NCBI GenBank assembly: GCA_003218395.1
Contig: QHNJ01000016.1
Span: 1-40,711, forward strand
Length of the DNA: 40,711 bases
Direction: 5' to 3'
Source of the DNA: Verrucomicrobiota bacterium
GTDB lineage: Bacteria; Verrucomicrobiota; Verrucomicrobiia; Chthoniobacterales; UBA10450
The translations under genes were made by a program, and so were the position numbers. Shown here one piece after another: positions 17,594 to 26,116 of this stretch (within the stretch, counting starts at the first letter, position 1; every line of letters starts with the position of its first letter). Below the pieces are notes generated by a model. It was not told where the DNA came from. It saw only the letters and a list, made by a program, of their open reading frames with translations, and did not search any database.

Positions 17594-18725
17594 ACGCAAG
17601 CTTCGCCTGCCGCGGTTGTTCTTCAGTACGCCACCGGAAATCGAGCGGGTGCATGGCGGCCCTCCTCTTGAGTACGAGCGGCCGATTCCAGAGGTGCCCT
17701 CGCGTGGCATAGCAACCGTTGTTGTGCTGATGGTTATCGCCGCCACCTGCGCATGGGAATTCTATTGTCGCTCCATCGGCTACGGACCGACGCTCAATGA
17801 TGGCGAGGATCTTTGGACATCGGCTCGCCGGCGCGTGAAACCTGACTCCATCGTCGTCATCGGTGATTCGCGCGGTTGGTTCGATCTCGATCTTGACGAA
17901 CTTCAAAAGGGATTAGGCAAACGTCCCGTTCAGCTGGCAATGGGCGGCGGTTGCGCTTATCCGGTTCTGGCCGACCTGGCTAATGACGAAAATTTTCACG
18001 GCACGATCATTTGCAGTGTCGTTCCGCGTTTGTTTGTCGCACCACCGGGGACGCCGCCCATGGAGCGCGCTGAAAAAGCGGTTCGGCGATCTCATACTCA
18101 AACACCCGCGCAGCGTGTCAGCCAATATCTCGCCATGCCATTGGAAGAACATGTCGCGTTTTTGAAACAGGAAGAATTAACTCTCGACGATCTAGTGAAA
18201 CGTCTGCCGATTCCCAATCGTCCTTATGCCTTGGTCTCGCCGCGAATTCCGCCGTACTTCGGTACTTTGGATCGCGAGCGTCGCGCGCGCATGATTGAGG
18301 GATGCGCCCAGCCGGGAAAATTGCAGACCACAATTCAGCAAATCTGGCTGCCGCTTTTCACTCCCCCTCCACCGCCGACTTACATTCCGAAAGAAGAGTT
18401 TGCGAAAAGGATGGGCCAGGCGATCGAACAACGCTTTCATGACGTTGCGGCAGCTGTGCAAAAACTCCGGAGCCGCGGCGGCAAGATTGTTTTTGTTCGC
18501 CTTCCTCACAGTGGCGGATTGAAGGCTCTTGAAGACCGTGAGACGCCGCGTGCTGCCGTCTGGGACCGAGTGATTAAGGACACGGCCGCACCCGGAATTT
18601 ACTACGAAGACTTTCCCGAACTAGCGGGTTTCAATTGCCCCGAGTGGTCACATTTATCCGCTGGCGACTCAGTCGAATTCAGCAAACGCCTGATTCCACA
18701 TCTTCGCGCCGCGCTCCAGATGTAA
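17568..18725 (+). CDS. SGNH/GDSL-like O-acylation partner protein
   Basis: This 385-residue protein has one N-terminal membrane segment (GIATVVVLMVIAATCAWEF) and a large periplasmic domain. The domain carries the GDSR motif with the candidate nucleophile Ser (VVIGDSRGWFDLDL) and a late SHLSAGDSVEFSKRL block with the His, as in SGNH/AlgX-like partners of MBOAT enzymes. The ATG at 17568, preceded by AAGGAAACAGC, is preferred to 17538 because of this ribosome site. It overlaps the MBOAT gene by 26 nt, so the pair is translationally coupled. The likely role is moving an acetyl group onto a surface or exported polymer. Confidence 0.75.
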   Translation: MPSSTSNFKRKLRLPRLFFSTPPEIERVHGGPPLEYERPIPEVPSRGIATVVVLMVIAATCAWEFYCRSIGYGPTLNDGEDLWTSARRRVKPDSIVVIGDSRGWFDLDLDELQKGLGKRPVQLAMGGGCAYPVLADLANDENFHGTIICSVVPRLFVAPPGTPPMERAEKAVRRSHTQTPAQRVSQYLAMPLEEHVAFLKQEELTLDDLVKRLPIPNRPYALVSPRIPPYFGTLDRERRARMIEGCAQPGKLQTTIQQIWLPLFTPPPPPTYIPKEEFAKRMGQAIEQRFHDVAAAVQKLRSRGGKIVFVRLPHSGGLKALEDRETPRAAVWDRVIKDTAAPGIYYEDFPELAGFNCPEWSHLSAGDSVEFSKRLIPHLRAALQM

Positions 18726-18815
18726 TGCACCTTGTGAGTGCACGCGGTTTTCTGCGTGGGTCATCATACTCCCTGCTGGAGCCTGGAGAGAATAATGTTC
18801 TGCTAATCTGTCGAG

Positions 18816-19550
18816 ATGGCGAAGCCTGGGGAAAAGACAAGCTCGACCGCGCCGCGCCCGGTCGCGCCGCCGCCGCTCTCGCAGCATCTGCGCGAGCTGG
18901 CGTCGCGGCGCGACGCATGGCTCGTGCTCGCGCGCAATCTGATTCCGGTCGTTGGCATCTACGGCTTCGGCTGGTCCGCGGCGCTCGCCGTGTTTAACTA
19001 CTGGTTCGACGGGCTGACTGCGCTGGCCGCGATCGTCGCCGCGCTGATTCCCCGCGCGCTGCGCGAGACGCAGCCGAAATCGCTCGGCGCGACGTCGGCG
19101 GAGAAACTCGTGCGCGGCGCGGTCACGTGGATTTTCCTCGTCGGCATCGTCGGTCTGCCGTACTGGATCGTACTGATTCCGCTCCACGATCTGCTACTCG
19201 GCGACGAACTGCGCCGTCAGCTCGCGCATTCTCCTGCACTCTGGTTCACCTTCGGCTCGCTCGCGGCCGGACATTTCTGGAAGGCGTTTCACTTGGGGTA
19301 TGACGCGCTGCCCGATAACGAGCTCAAGCAGCGGGTGCGCTGGGATGTGTATCTCCTGATACTGCGCGCGCTGGCGATGTTCATGATGGCCGCCCACGGC
19401 CTCGCCTTCATTCTGGTGCCGCTGATGGCGCTGCTACTGAGCTATTTCGAGATCTGGCCCGAGCGTGTGCTCGGAGCGGTCTTCGGCGATCCGTCGCGGC
19501 TGTACGAATACGATCCGGACGATCCTGCGTCGAGCCGGCACCGACGCTGA
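18816..19550 (+). CDS. DUF6498-like membrane protein
   Basis: This 244-residue protein has about five hydrophobic segments, beginning RNLIPVVGIYGFGWSAALAV followed by FNYWFDGL. That pattern resembles the DUF6498 family, whose function is unknown. The C-terminus is hydrophilic (YEYDPDDPASSRHRR). The gene and its flanks to about 19600 are clearly richer in G+C than the neighbours (one 60-bp line at 19021 is 73% G+C), with strong use of C and G at third positions. This suggests a different origin or a recent transfer. Confidence 0.7.
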   Translation: MAKPGEKTSSTAPRPVAPPPLSQHLRELASRRDAWLVLARNLIPVVGIYGFGWSAALAVFNYWFDGLTALAAIVAALIPRALRETQPKSLGATSAEKLVRGAVTWIFLVGIVGLPYWIVLIPLHDLLLGDELRRQLAHSPALWFTFGSLAAGHFWKAFHLGYDALPDNELKQRVRWDVYLLILRALAMFMMAAHGLAFILVPLMALLLSYFEIWPERVLGAVFGDPSRLYEYDPDDPASSRHRR

Positions 19551-19662
19551 CGGCGGCTGCGGCGTCGCGGCGAACGAACGCCAGGACGCGCCTTCTCCAT
19601 TTCTAAGCTTTGGTTGCGGTGCGAGCGACGACGGTGATGGTTTCGATTAATCTGTGAACGTT

Positions 19663-20238
19663 ATGCCGCGTTGTCCCTGGGCTACTGCTGAGCCAAACAT
19701 TACTTATCACGATAACGAATGGGGCGTCCCTGTGCACGACGACCGACTGCTCTTCGAGTTTCTGATCCTTGAAGGCGCGCAGGCCGGACTCAGCTGGACC
19801 ACCATTCTAAACAAACGGGAGAGCTATCGGAAGGCATTCGATGGATTCCGGGCAGAAAAGATCGCCCGCTACCGTGCGCGCGATGTGCAGCGGTTGCTCC
19901 GCGACGCCGGGATCGTGCGGAACCGACTGAAGATCGCGGCCACAATCGAGAACGCGGAGATGTTTCTCGCCGTGCGAGAAGAGCTCGGGAGTTTCGATGC
20001 TTACCTGTGGAGTTTCGTCGGTGGCAAGCCAATCCAGAATCGTTGGCGGCGCATGGCCGACGTACCCGCGCGCACAGCCGAATCCGACGCGATGAGCCGC
20101 GATCTGTTGCGGCGCGGATTCAAATTCGTCGGCTCCACGATCTGTTATGCGTTAATGCAAGCGACCGGCATGGTCAACGATCACTTGATGACATGTCCGC
20201 GACACGCGGAACTCGGTGGTGTACGTCACCGCAAGTGA
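19663..20238 (+). CDS. tag: DNA-3-methyladenine glycosylase I
   Basis: This 191-residue base-excision repair enzyme removes 3-methyladenine from alkylated DNA. It reads MPRCPWATAEPNITYHDNEWG at the start and HLMTCPRHAE at the end. Together these contain the Cys, His, His, Cys zinc ligands with family spacing; numbered from the GTG at 19654 they are Cys7, His19, His177 and Cys181. EGAQAGLSWTTIL carries the catalytic Glu. I prefer ATG 19663 to the GTG at 19654. It stands alone between DUF6498 and the TPR gene. Confidence 0.93.
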   Translation: MPRCPWATAEPNITYHDNEWGVPVHDDRLLFEFLILEGAQAGLSWTTILNKRESYRKAFDGFRAEKIARYRARDVQRLLRDAGIVRNRLKIAATIENAEMFLAVREELGSFDAYLWSFVGGKPIQNRWRRMADVPARTAESDAMSRDLLRRGFKFVGSTICYALMQATGMVNDHLMTCPRHAELGGVRHRK

Positions 20239-20324
20239 AGAAGCAGCTCGCCAAACCCGTGCACAAGCCGTATTCCAGTGACTTGAATTTTGATTGTGAT
20301 GCGCGATGCATCTAAATCCCTTTT

Positions 20325-22233
20325 ATGAGCGGCTTCTTTGCGGAGTTGCAGCGCCGAAAGGTCTATCGCGTCGCCGCCGCTTACATCATCGCAGCGGGAT
20401 TCATCATTCAGATTGGTTCGGCGGTGTTTCCGGCCTGGGAATTGCCAAACTGGACGCTGCGTCTTGTGGTCGTGCTTTTGCTGGCCGGTTTTCCGGTCGC
20501 CCTGATTCTGGCTTGGGCGTACGACGTCACGCCGCAAGGAATTCAGGTCACCGCCAAGGCTCCAGCGGGAACGCACCGGCGCCGCAACATTATTACTCTT
20601 ATTGCCGCCGGGCTTGCCGTTTCGGCGGTTGCCGGATTTTTCCTGTTCCCGCGCGCTTCCGGGCGCAACGTCGAGAAATCGATCGCCGTCCTGCCCTTTC
20701 AAAGCCTCAGTGATGAAAAGGAGAACGCCTATTTCGCCGACGGCATGCAGGACGATATCCTGACCAACCTCTCGAAGATCAGCGATCTGAAGGTCATCTC
20801 CCGCTCCTCCGTAATGCCGTATCGTGGCGATGCCGTGCGCAACGCCCGCGAAATTGGCAAGGCGTTGGGCGTAGCCACACTTCTGGAAGGCAGCGTCCGT
20901 CGGGTGGGCAATCGCGTCCGGGTTAACGTGCAGTTGATCAACGCGAACAACGACGAGCACATTTGGGCGGAGGATTATGACCGCGATTTGACCGACGTCT
21001 TTGCCATTCAAACCGATCTCGCGCAAAAAATTGCCTCTGCTTTGCAGGCGAAGCTTTCCCCAACCGAAAAAGCGCGACTTGATAACCGACCAACCCAAAA
21101 TCCGGACGCCTATCTGCTCTTCGTACAGGCGCATGATTACGCCACCCGGATGGACATATTTCGCGACACAACGCTGAAGGCCGAGCCGCTTTTCGAACAA
21201 GCGATCAAGCTCGATCCAAACTTTGCCCTGGCGTTTGCCGGTCTCTCCATGGTGGAGAGTTGGCTGTACCACAGCTCCGATCCGGTGCCGGCCCGGCGGG
21301 AAAAGGCGCGTCTCAACGCGGATGAAGCGCTGCGATTGCAACCGGATCTTCCCGAAGGCCATCTCGCACTCGGTTTTTCTTATTATTATGGTGATCGCGA
21401 TTACGAGCGCGCTCTTGCCGAATTTGAAATCGCCAAACGCGGGCTCCCGAATGACGCTCAGGCCTATCTGGCCATCGGCTCCATTCAGCGCCGGCAGGGT
21501 AAGTGGACAGAGTCAACCGCCAATCTGGAAAGGGCCGCCGCACTCGATCCGAAAAACGCAGATATCCTGCGCAATCTTGCTTTCAGTTACATGGCAGAGC
21601 GCAAATTCGAAACCGCTGACAAGATTCTTGATCGCGTCATTGTCGCAGCGCCACAGTCGTTAGAGGCGCCTCTCGTGAAAGGAGGAGTGGCGATCCTTTG
21701 GAAAGGCGATCTTAGCGTGGCCGAAAAAGTATTTTCTTCAGTCCCGCCTGGAGCCGACCCGCAAGGGCTGATGACTTGGGCGCATGTTTGGGTTCTGACG
21801 CTAGGGCGGAAGTTTCCCGAGGCCCTTCAGGTCCTGCAAAAATTCCGCGGTGAGACATTGATTACCTACAGCACCGCTTCTTCCCCGAAGGCTTTCTTGG
21901 AAGGCACGATTCACCTGCTACAGGGCGATAAGACCAAGGCGAAGGCAGAGTTGGAGCACGCGCGCGTCGTTTCGGAAAAGTTGCTGCGAGAAGCTCCTGA
22001 GGACCCTGCTAGACATGCACAGCATGGCCTTATCCTTGCGGCGTTGGGTCAAAAACAGGAAGCCATCGCTGAAGGCAAGCGCGCAGTCGAATTGTTTTCG
22101 TCTGCTCGATCATTTGCTCACTATCCGCAGCGGTCTCACCGTCCCGATCTTCAAGCTCGACCCGGCTTGGGACCCGCTCCGCAAAGACCCGCGCTTCCAG
22201 ACTTTGATCAACAAATACGCGGTCAAGAACTGA
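20325..22233 (+). pseudogene. TolB-like/TPR membrane protein, frameshifted near its 3' end
   Basis: The protein starts MSGFFAELQRRKVYRVAAAY. It has membrane helices at about 16-36, 45-65 and 87-107, a TolB/FlgO-like domain (KSIAVLPFQSLSDEKENAYF, followed by LKVISRSSVMPYRG) and then tetratricopeptide repeats. In-frame homology ends at AIAEGKRAVELF (about 22096). The usual C-terminus, RLLDHLLTIRSGLTVPIFKLD to INKYAVKN, follows in another frame to 22233, and about 30 expected residues between are missing. The original frame runs on to 22505, producing an artificial 726-codon ORF that swallows the start of the next gene. Related proteins are often called adenylate-cyclase-like or invasion TPR proteins, but there is no cyclase domain here. 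Confidence 0.8.
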
Positions 22234-22250
22234 GAGACTGTCAAGGCGAG

Positions 22251-22910
22251 ATGAAAACGGCGTTCGGACTTACTATTCCTCAAACTCTTGAAGAGGTATG
22301 CGATCCGCAATGCATCGCTTTGCTCGTTTACGACATGCAGGTTGGAATTTTAAGTCAGATTAAAAATGCTGAGCGAGTCACGCGACAGGTTCTCAAAGTC
22401 CTCACTGCTGCTCGCGACGCCGGAGTGCCTGTGTTCTTTTCTCGACATCTTTCGTTACCAAAAGAACTGATGGGTATGTCTCAGTTCCGGATGGCCATGA
22501 CTTAGCAACGAGCGGATTCACCAGACCAGGTGAATCCTTGGTTTTTGCGTGATGCTCCGGGATTTCAGATCACGCCGGAATTGTTGCCACGTCCCACTGA
22601 AGGCATCTTCGACAACCTAACGATGTCGGCCTTCGAAGGGACGTGGCTCGACTTCGCTTTGCGAGATTGCGGGATCAATGCCTTCGTCGTCGTTGGCGTG
22701 GCGACTGAAGTCGGAATCGAACCAACCGCACGCCATGGATCGGACCTCGGTTACATTCCCGTGCTTGTTACCGACCCATGTGGCGCCGGCAACGAAGAAG
22801 CCGCCAAACGGTCGATCGAAAGCTTAAAATTTGCGGGCGACACACTGGTTAGTGACACGGAAACGATTTGTACCGTCCTCCGACAGCGATCCGGCCTTAG
22901 CAGATCGTAA
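22251..22910 (+). pseudogene. Isochorismatase-like cysteine hydrolase with in-frame TAG
   Basis: From ATG 22251 the frame reads MKTAFGLTIPQTLEEVCDPQ, then ALLVYDMQVGIL (catalytic Asp region), PVFFSRHLSLPKELMGM and FRMAMT. It meets a TAG at 22503-22505 (codon 85). The same frame continues QRADSPDQVNPWFLRDAPGF, then FEGTWLDFALRDCGINAFVVV and GVATEVGIEPTARHGSDLGY, containing the family's late blocks. Relatives have Trp at the TAG position (MAMTWQR-like), so TGG to TAG is the simplest account. Without readthrough only an 84-residue fragment is made. These enzymes hydrolyse small amides or vinyl ethers; the substrate is unknown. Confidence 0.8.
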
Positions 22911-22917
22911 ACGTCAA

Positions 22918-23283
22918 TCAGACGCGCGGCAGAAATTCTTCCCGCACAATCTTGCCGTTCTTCACCGTGTAAACGCCGACTTCCGACAACTGCATTCGTT
23001 TCTCCGAATTTTTGTCGGTTACGTCGGCGTCGTACTGCACGACAAACCGATCATGCGCCACGAATGGGCCATCCGCTTTAAAACTGTGGACCTCCATGTT
23101 TTCCAACCACCAATCGACTTTGCCGCGGACGCCGTCGATGCCGCGCGTCTCCGGCGAACTGCCGTCCATGGTACGCGCTTCCACGCTCACGATGTCTTTG
23201 TCATACAGCGCGTCGAGCGCTTCGTGCCATGCTTGCTTGCGAACCAACTCCACCACTTTCTGTGCAACTTGTTCCGTATTCAT
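22918..23283 (-). CDS. SnoaL-like/NTF2-fold protein
   Basis: This 121-residue protein has the NTF2/SnoaL fold pattern: an N-terminal helix (VAQKVVELVRKQAWHEALDAL), YDKDIVSVEA, KVDWWLENMEVHSFKADGPF and VGVYTVKNGKIVREEF. It starts at ATG 23283 behind a very strong ribosome site (AAAGGAGGAAAATG). It is last in the ArsR-led minus-strand operon. The fold serves many functions; none can be assigned. Confidence 0.8.
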   Translation of the reverse strand: MNTEQVAQKVVELVRKQAWHEALDALYDKDIVSVEARTMDGSSPETRGIDGVRGKVDWWLENMEVHSFKADGPFVAHDRFVVQYDADVTDKNSEKRMQLSEVGVYTVKNGKIVREEFLPRV

Positions 23284-23309
23284 TTTCCTCCTTTGTTTAG
23301 ATCAACAAT

Positions 23310-23762
23310 TTACTTATTAAAGAATTTCTCCAATTTATCGAGCGCGCGCTCCCAGCCTCGCGTGTGACCGTCGCGCGAAGCTTCGTTTGGCAATTGTTCG
23401 TGGCTCAAGCGCAGCTCCGTGTCGCCGTCGCGATCAGAGAGTTCCACGGTCACGATGCTAATGTGGTTTTCCCAATCCTCATCGTCTTGCCATTGCCAGG
23501 TGAAGACGATTTTCCTGCCGGGCTGCAGTTCGCGGTATTCGCCGCGCATGGTCATCTTTTCGCCATCCGAATTGGTGAGATCCCAGCGGAACGCGCCGCC
23601 CGCGCGCGCGTCCGCGATCAGCTCGCGAGTCTGGACATTTTCAGGACCGAACCATTGTTTCAGTTGCGCCGGATCTGTCCAGGCGGCGTAGACACGATCG
23701 CGTGGAGCTTTGATGAGACGTTTGATTTCAAGTGAGAGCTTTTCCGATCCCTTCGTAGTCAT
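23310..23762 (-). CDS. SRPBCC (AHSA1-like) domain protein
   Basis: This 150-residue START-like protein reads IKRLIKAPRDRVYAAWTDPA near the N-terminus, then LKQWFGPENVQTRELIADAR, FTWQWQDDEDWENHISIVTV and a final helix GWERALDKLEKFF. This is the standard AHSA1/SRPBCC pattern of a hydrophobic ligand cavity. It starts at ATG 23762, overlapping the upstream SRPBCC stop by 4 nt (ATGA), so the two are translationally coupled. The ligand is unknown. Confidence 0.88.
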   Translation of the reverse strand: MTTKGSEKLSLEIKRLIKAPRDRVYAAWTDPAQLKQWFGPENVQTRELIADARAGGAFRWDLTNSDGEKMTMRGEYRELQPGRKIVFTWQWQDDEDWENHISIVTVELSDRDGDTELRLSHEQLPNEASRDGHTRGWERALDKLEKFFNK

Positions 23763-24214
23763 GTCGTTCCTTTCTGCGTTTTTTCCACGAATTGCTTTAG
23801 CGATGAACCAATGATTTGCGTCCAGCCGGTTTCGAAATTCTTGCGGGCGTAAGCGGCTGTTTTCGGGAAAGTTTCCAAGCCTTCATGCGTAAGTTTCAGC
23901 CGCGTTTTATCGCCCTTGGCGGACAATTCAAAAGTCACCAACGAATCGCCGGGTTGACCTTTGTAGCGCCAGGTGTAGGCGAGTTTCTTCTGCGGAGCCA
24001 CCTCGGTGACTTCGCAAAGATGATGATACTTCACCCCTTCGTGCTCGACGGTGAATTCAAATTGAAAGCCGACCTCAGGTTTGAACTCCTTTAGATCGAA
24101 ATACCAAGCCCGCATCTCCTCGACATCGGTGAGCGCATTCCAAACCCGCGCCACCGGCGCGTTGAACGTGCGTTCCACGACCACTGCTTCCGCTAATTGA
24201 TTCTTCGAAGTCAT
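23759..24214 (-). CDS. SRPBCC (AHSA1-like) domain protein
   Basis: This is a second START-like protein of about 151 residues, beginning MTSKNQLAEAVVVERTFNAP and ending GWTQIIGSSLKQFVEKTQKG. I chose ATG 24214 over the longer frame from 24265, because the earlier codons overlap the DUF899 gene and lack family resemblance. It is divergent in sequence from the adjacent SRPBCC protein, so this is an old pair rather than a recent duplication. Confidence 0.87.
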   Translation of the reverse strand: MTSKNQLAEAVVVERTFNAPVARVWNALTDVEEMRAWYFDLKEFKPEVGFQFEFTVEHEGVKYHHLCEVTEVAPQKKLAYTWRYKGQPGDSLVTFELSAKGDKTRLKLTHEGLETFPKTAAYARKNFETGWTQIIGSSLKQFVEKTQKGTT

Positions 24215-24231
24215 ACTGTTCAGCTTTCTGT

Positions 24232-24948
24232 TTAGGCATGGTACTGATCGTGGCGGCGAACCCAATCCATCGTTGAATCCGGGTTTTCGTCGCGTCCTTT
24301 CGGTACTAGATCGAGGAAATTGTAAGTGCCAACCAGGATGTCGAGCCCGCGCGCGTAAGTCGAATACGTGTGAAAGATGGCACCGTCTTCATCTTTATAG
24401 AACACGCTCAGCCCGGGCAGTTCATCCATCATGAATTCTCCCTCGGTGTAATTGTAGTAAATCTTGTTCTTCTTCTCGTCTTCTTTGGTGAACGAGACGT
24501 GGTAATCGAAATTGAAATCGTTGCCGTGCGATGACAACCACTTGAAGCGCCAGCCCATGCGCTTTTTGTACGCTTCGAGTTCCGACAGCGGCGCTCGCGA
24601 GATGACCACCAGGGTCACATCCCGATGCGGCAGATGCCAGTTAGCCCCGTCAAAATGATCGGCCAGATACGAGCAGCTCTTGCAACCCTCCTCCCAGCCC
24701 GGGCCGAACATGAAATGATAAACAATCAATTGACTGCGACCCTCGAACAGGTCGGCCAACGTTTCCTTACCATTCGGCCCTTCGAAGACATATTCCTTTT
24801 CGATCTTGACCATTGGCAGCTTGCGCCGCGCCGCGCTAAGCGCATCCCGCTGACGAGAAAACTCCTTTTCTCGCGTCAGTAAATCCTTCCGAGCGACCAA
24901 CCACTCAGCTTCCGATACGATTTCCGTTTGTTTCTCTGTTAGTTTCAT
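24232..24948 (-). CDS. DUF899 thioredoxin-like protein
   Basis: This 238-residue protein of the DUF899 family has a thioredoxin-like fold. Features include RKDLLTREKEFSRQRDAL, then LADLFEGRSQLIVYHFMFG, the CxxC in EEGCKSCSYLADHF, and SVFYKDEDGAIFHTYSTYAR. The two cysteines suggest a redox role, unproven for the family. The start at 24948 follows AAGGAAAACAAA. It overlaps the end of the small membrane-protein gene by 44 nt in the ArsR-led operon. Confidence 0.88.
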   Translation of the reverse strand: MKLTEKQTEIVSEAEWLVARKDLLTREKEFSRQRDALSAARRKLPMVKIEKEYVFEGPNGKETLADLFEGRSQLIVYHFMFGPGWEEGCKSCSYLADHFDGANWHLPHRDVTLVVISRAPLSELEAYKKRMGWRFKWLSSHGNDFNFDYHVSFTKEDEKKNKIYYNYTEGEFMMDELPGLSVFYKDEDGAIFHTYSTYARGLDILVGTYNFLDLVPKGRDENPDSTMDWVRRHDQYHA

Positions 24949-25075
24949 TTTGTTTTCCTTTGGTTTCGGTTTGTTTCTTCCTGCAAAACTTACTCAGTGT
25001 GAACGCAACCAGTCCTCCGCTCGAGGTCGCCCCGACGGCGAACAGGGCAATGTTGGCTAAGCACACCGGACACAT
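24905..25075 (-). CDS. Small single-span membrane protein
   Basis: This 56-residue protein begins MCPVCLANIALFAVGATSSG, a CxxC followed by one hydrophobic segment. It continues GLVAFTLSKFCRKKQ and ends in a low-complexity Lys/Thr/Asn/Glu tail. Its ATG shares one base with the ArsR stop (TAATG), a sign of translational coupling, and its tail overlaps the DUF899 start. A longer in-frame ORF to 25177 was rejected because it lies inside arsR. The function is unknown. Confidence 0.65.
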   Translation of the reverse strand: MCPVCLANIALFAVGATSSGGLVAFTLSKFCRKKQTETKGKQNETNRETNGNRIGS

Positions 25076-25443
25076 TATCCCCTTGCCTTTCTGCCAGCTT
25101 GTTGGTTCGCCTTTTCCAAGTAGTCCGCCAGGCGATCGAGCGATCCTTCCCAGAATTTGCGGTACTCCTCCACCCATTGCGCCGCTTGTTTTAGCGGCCT
25201 GGCCTCTAACTGCATTTCATGAATGCGTCCATAGCGCCGGCGCCGAAGCAGCCCGGCCTTCTCGAGCACGCGCAAATGTTTTGAAACCGCGGGCAACGAC
25301 ATCGCGTGCGACCGGGCCAGATGCGTCACGCATTTATCGCCGCGCGCCAAGTGACCCAGTATCCGGCGCCGGGTCGGATCAGCCAATGCGGCGAACGTGC
25401 GGTCCAGTGGGTTTGAAGAATATTTAACCATCTGGTTAAACAT
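25075..25443 (-). CDS. ArsR-family transcriptional regulator
   Basis: This winged-helix repressor of 118-122 residues reads LDRTFAALADPTRRRILGHL, then HAMSLPAVSKHLRVLEKAGLL, the recognition helix, and RRRRYGRIHEMQLEARPL. The usual ArsR metal-binding Cys cluster is absent, as in the group that controls SRPBCC genes. The start may be ATG 25443 or ATG 25431; an 18-bp palindrome overlaps this region and is its probable operator. It leads the operon down to 22918. Confidence 0.9.
   Translation of the reverse strand: MFNQMVKYSSNPLDRTFAALADPTRRRILGHLARGDKCVTHLARSHAMSLPAVSKHLRVLEKAGLLRRRRYGRIHEMQLEARPLKQAAQWVEEYRKFWEGSLDRLADYLEKANQQAGRKARG
25423..25440. promoter_or_regulatory. Probable ArsR autoregulatory operator
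   Basis: A perfect palindrome, TTTAACCA (25423-25430), TC, TGGTTAAA (25433-25440), sits at the 5' end of arsR and includes the second possible start codon. An 8-bp dyad at the promoter end of the regulator gene is a typical ArsR-family site. Binding by this protein would block its own operon. Confidence 0.6.
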
Positions 25444-25548
25444 CTAGCCAAATAAACCCACCATTGCAAATAAAATTTCTGGCCAAAGCTTCTCGCCAGC
25501 TGGTCCCAATGGAGCGGCAAGGAGACATCCCTGCGGATGCTCTGCCGA

Positions 25549-25807
25549 CCCCGGGCCTCAAACAGGCGTTGGAGAATACGCCGTGCGGGGGACGCCGGTG
25601 GATAGACTGCACTGGTCGCATGGGGATGCGACCGAGCGACGGGAACTCGTGAGTCAACAAAGCCAGGGATTTCATTTACATCAAGCCAGGCGTGGCACAC
25701 GAGGTCTTCAACATGAGCGACCCGAAGCCGTCGTCGCCTTTGTGGCCCGCTCATCTGCCGACGAGTGGGACAGCATTATTCCTTACGACCGCAGCCAGCC
25801 GGATTGA
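25549..25807 (+). pseudogene. 3' remnant of a cupin gene, interrupted by about 84 bp
   Basis: 25549-25576 encodes GPGLKQALEN-like sequence and 25661-25807 reads as DFIYIKPGVAHEVFNMSD, then (after a frame change) VVAFVARSSADEWDSIIPYD. Both are close matches to the C-terminal third of the intact cupin at 26647-27084. The two parts are split by 25577-25660, unrelated to the cupin. The 5' two thirds are missing. This is a decayed duplicate, not an active gene. The rest of the gap from 25444 shows no gene. Confidence 0.75.
25614..25633. repeat. GGTCGCAT-GGGG-ATGCGACC hairpin in the cupin insertion
   Basis: A perfect 8-bp stem (25614-25621 with 25626-25633) around a GGGG loop lies inside the roughly 84-bp segment that interrupts the cupin remnant. 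It looks like a REP-like palindromic unit, but no second copy is visible in the window. Confidence 0.5.
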
Positions 25808-25834
25808 AGCGCTCAATCGTTGCGCCCTTTTCCT

Positions 25835-26116
25835 CTAGAAGAGCTCGCAGCTCAGCGAGCGCTTCGTGATCTTTTGTTCGATTTGCTCCCACATCCTTTC
25901 GACGTCGAAGCGTTCAGTGTGCGGTTCAAATGTATCGATCTTCCCGCAGGCAGTAACCAGACGCTTAATGTTTTCATCCGTGAGCGAGTAAACAAGATCG
26001 ACATCATATGTCGCGCGCGCCGAGCCGTGCACGACTCCAGCGACACCGCCAATAAGAATGAAATCGACGCCACCGTTTACGAGAACCGGCAGGAGTTTCT
26101 CGAACTCCGCGCTCAC
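25835..26116 (-). pseudogene. Truncated MNT-type nucleotidyltransferase
   Basis: From a GTG at 26116 the frame reads VSAEFEKLLPVLVNGGVDFI, then LIGGVAGVVHGSARATYDVD and LVYSLTDENIKRLVTA. This is the GG..HGS..T.D.D core of a small nucleotidyltransferase. After that the family sequence is lost. A typical C-terminal helix (NRTKDHEALAELRALLEEKG) appears downstream in a different frame, so a central part, including later active-site residues, is missing. The GTG overlaps the stop of the small gene upstream as GTGA. Such pairs often act as toxin-antitoxin-like modules, but this one is probably dead. Confidence 0.65.

Noticed and set aside
20325-22505. A TPR-isochorismatase fusion protein of 726 codons
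   Set aside because: The true TPR C-terminus is in another frame and the join is explained by a lost block near 22096.
22503-22505. TAG as pyrrolysine
   Set aside because: The position is Trp in relatives and other genes here end normally with TAG.
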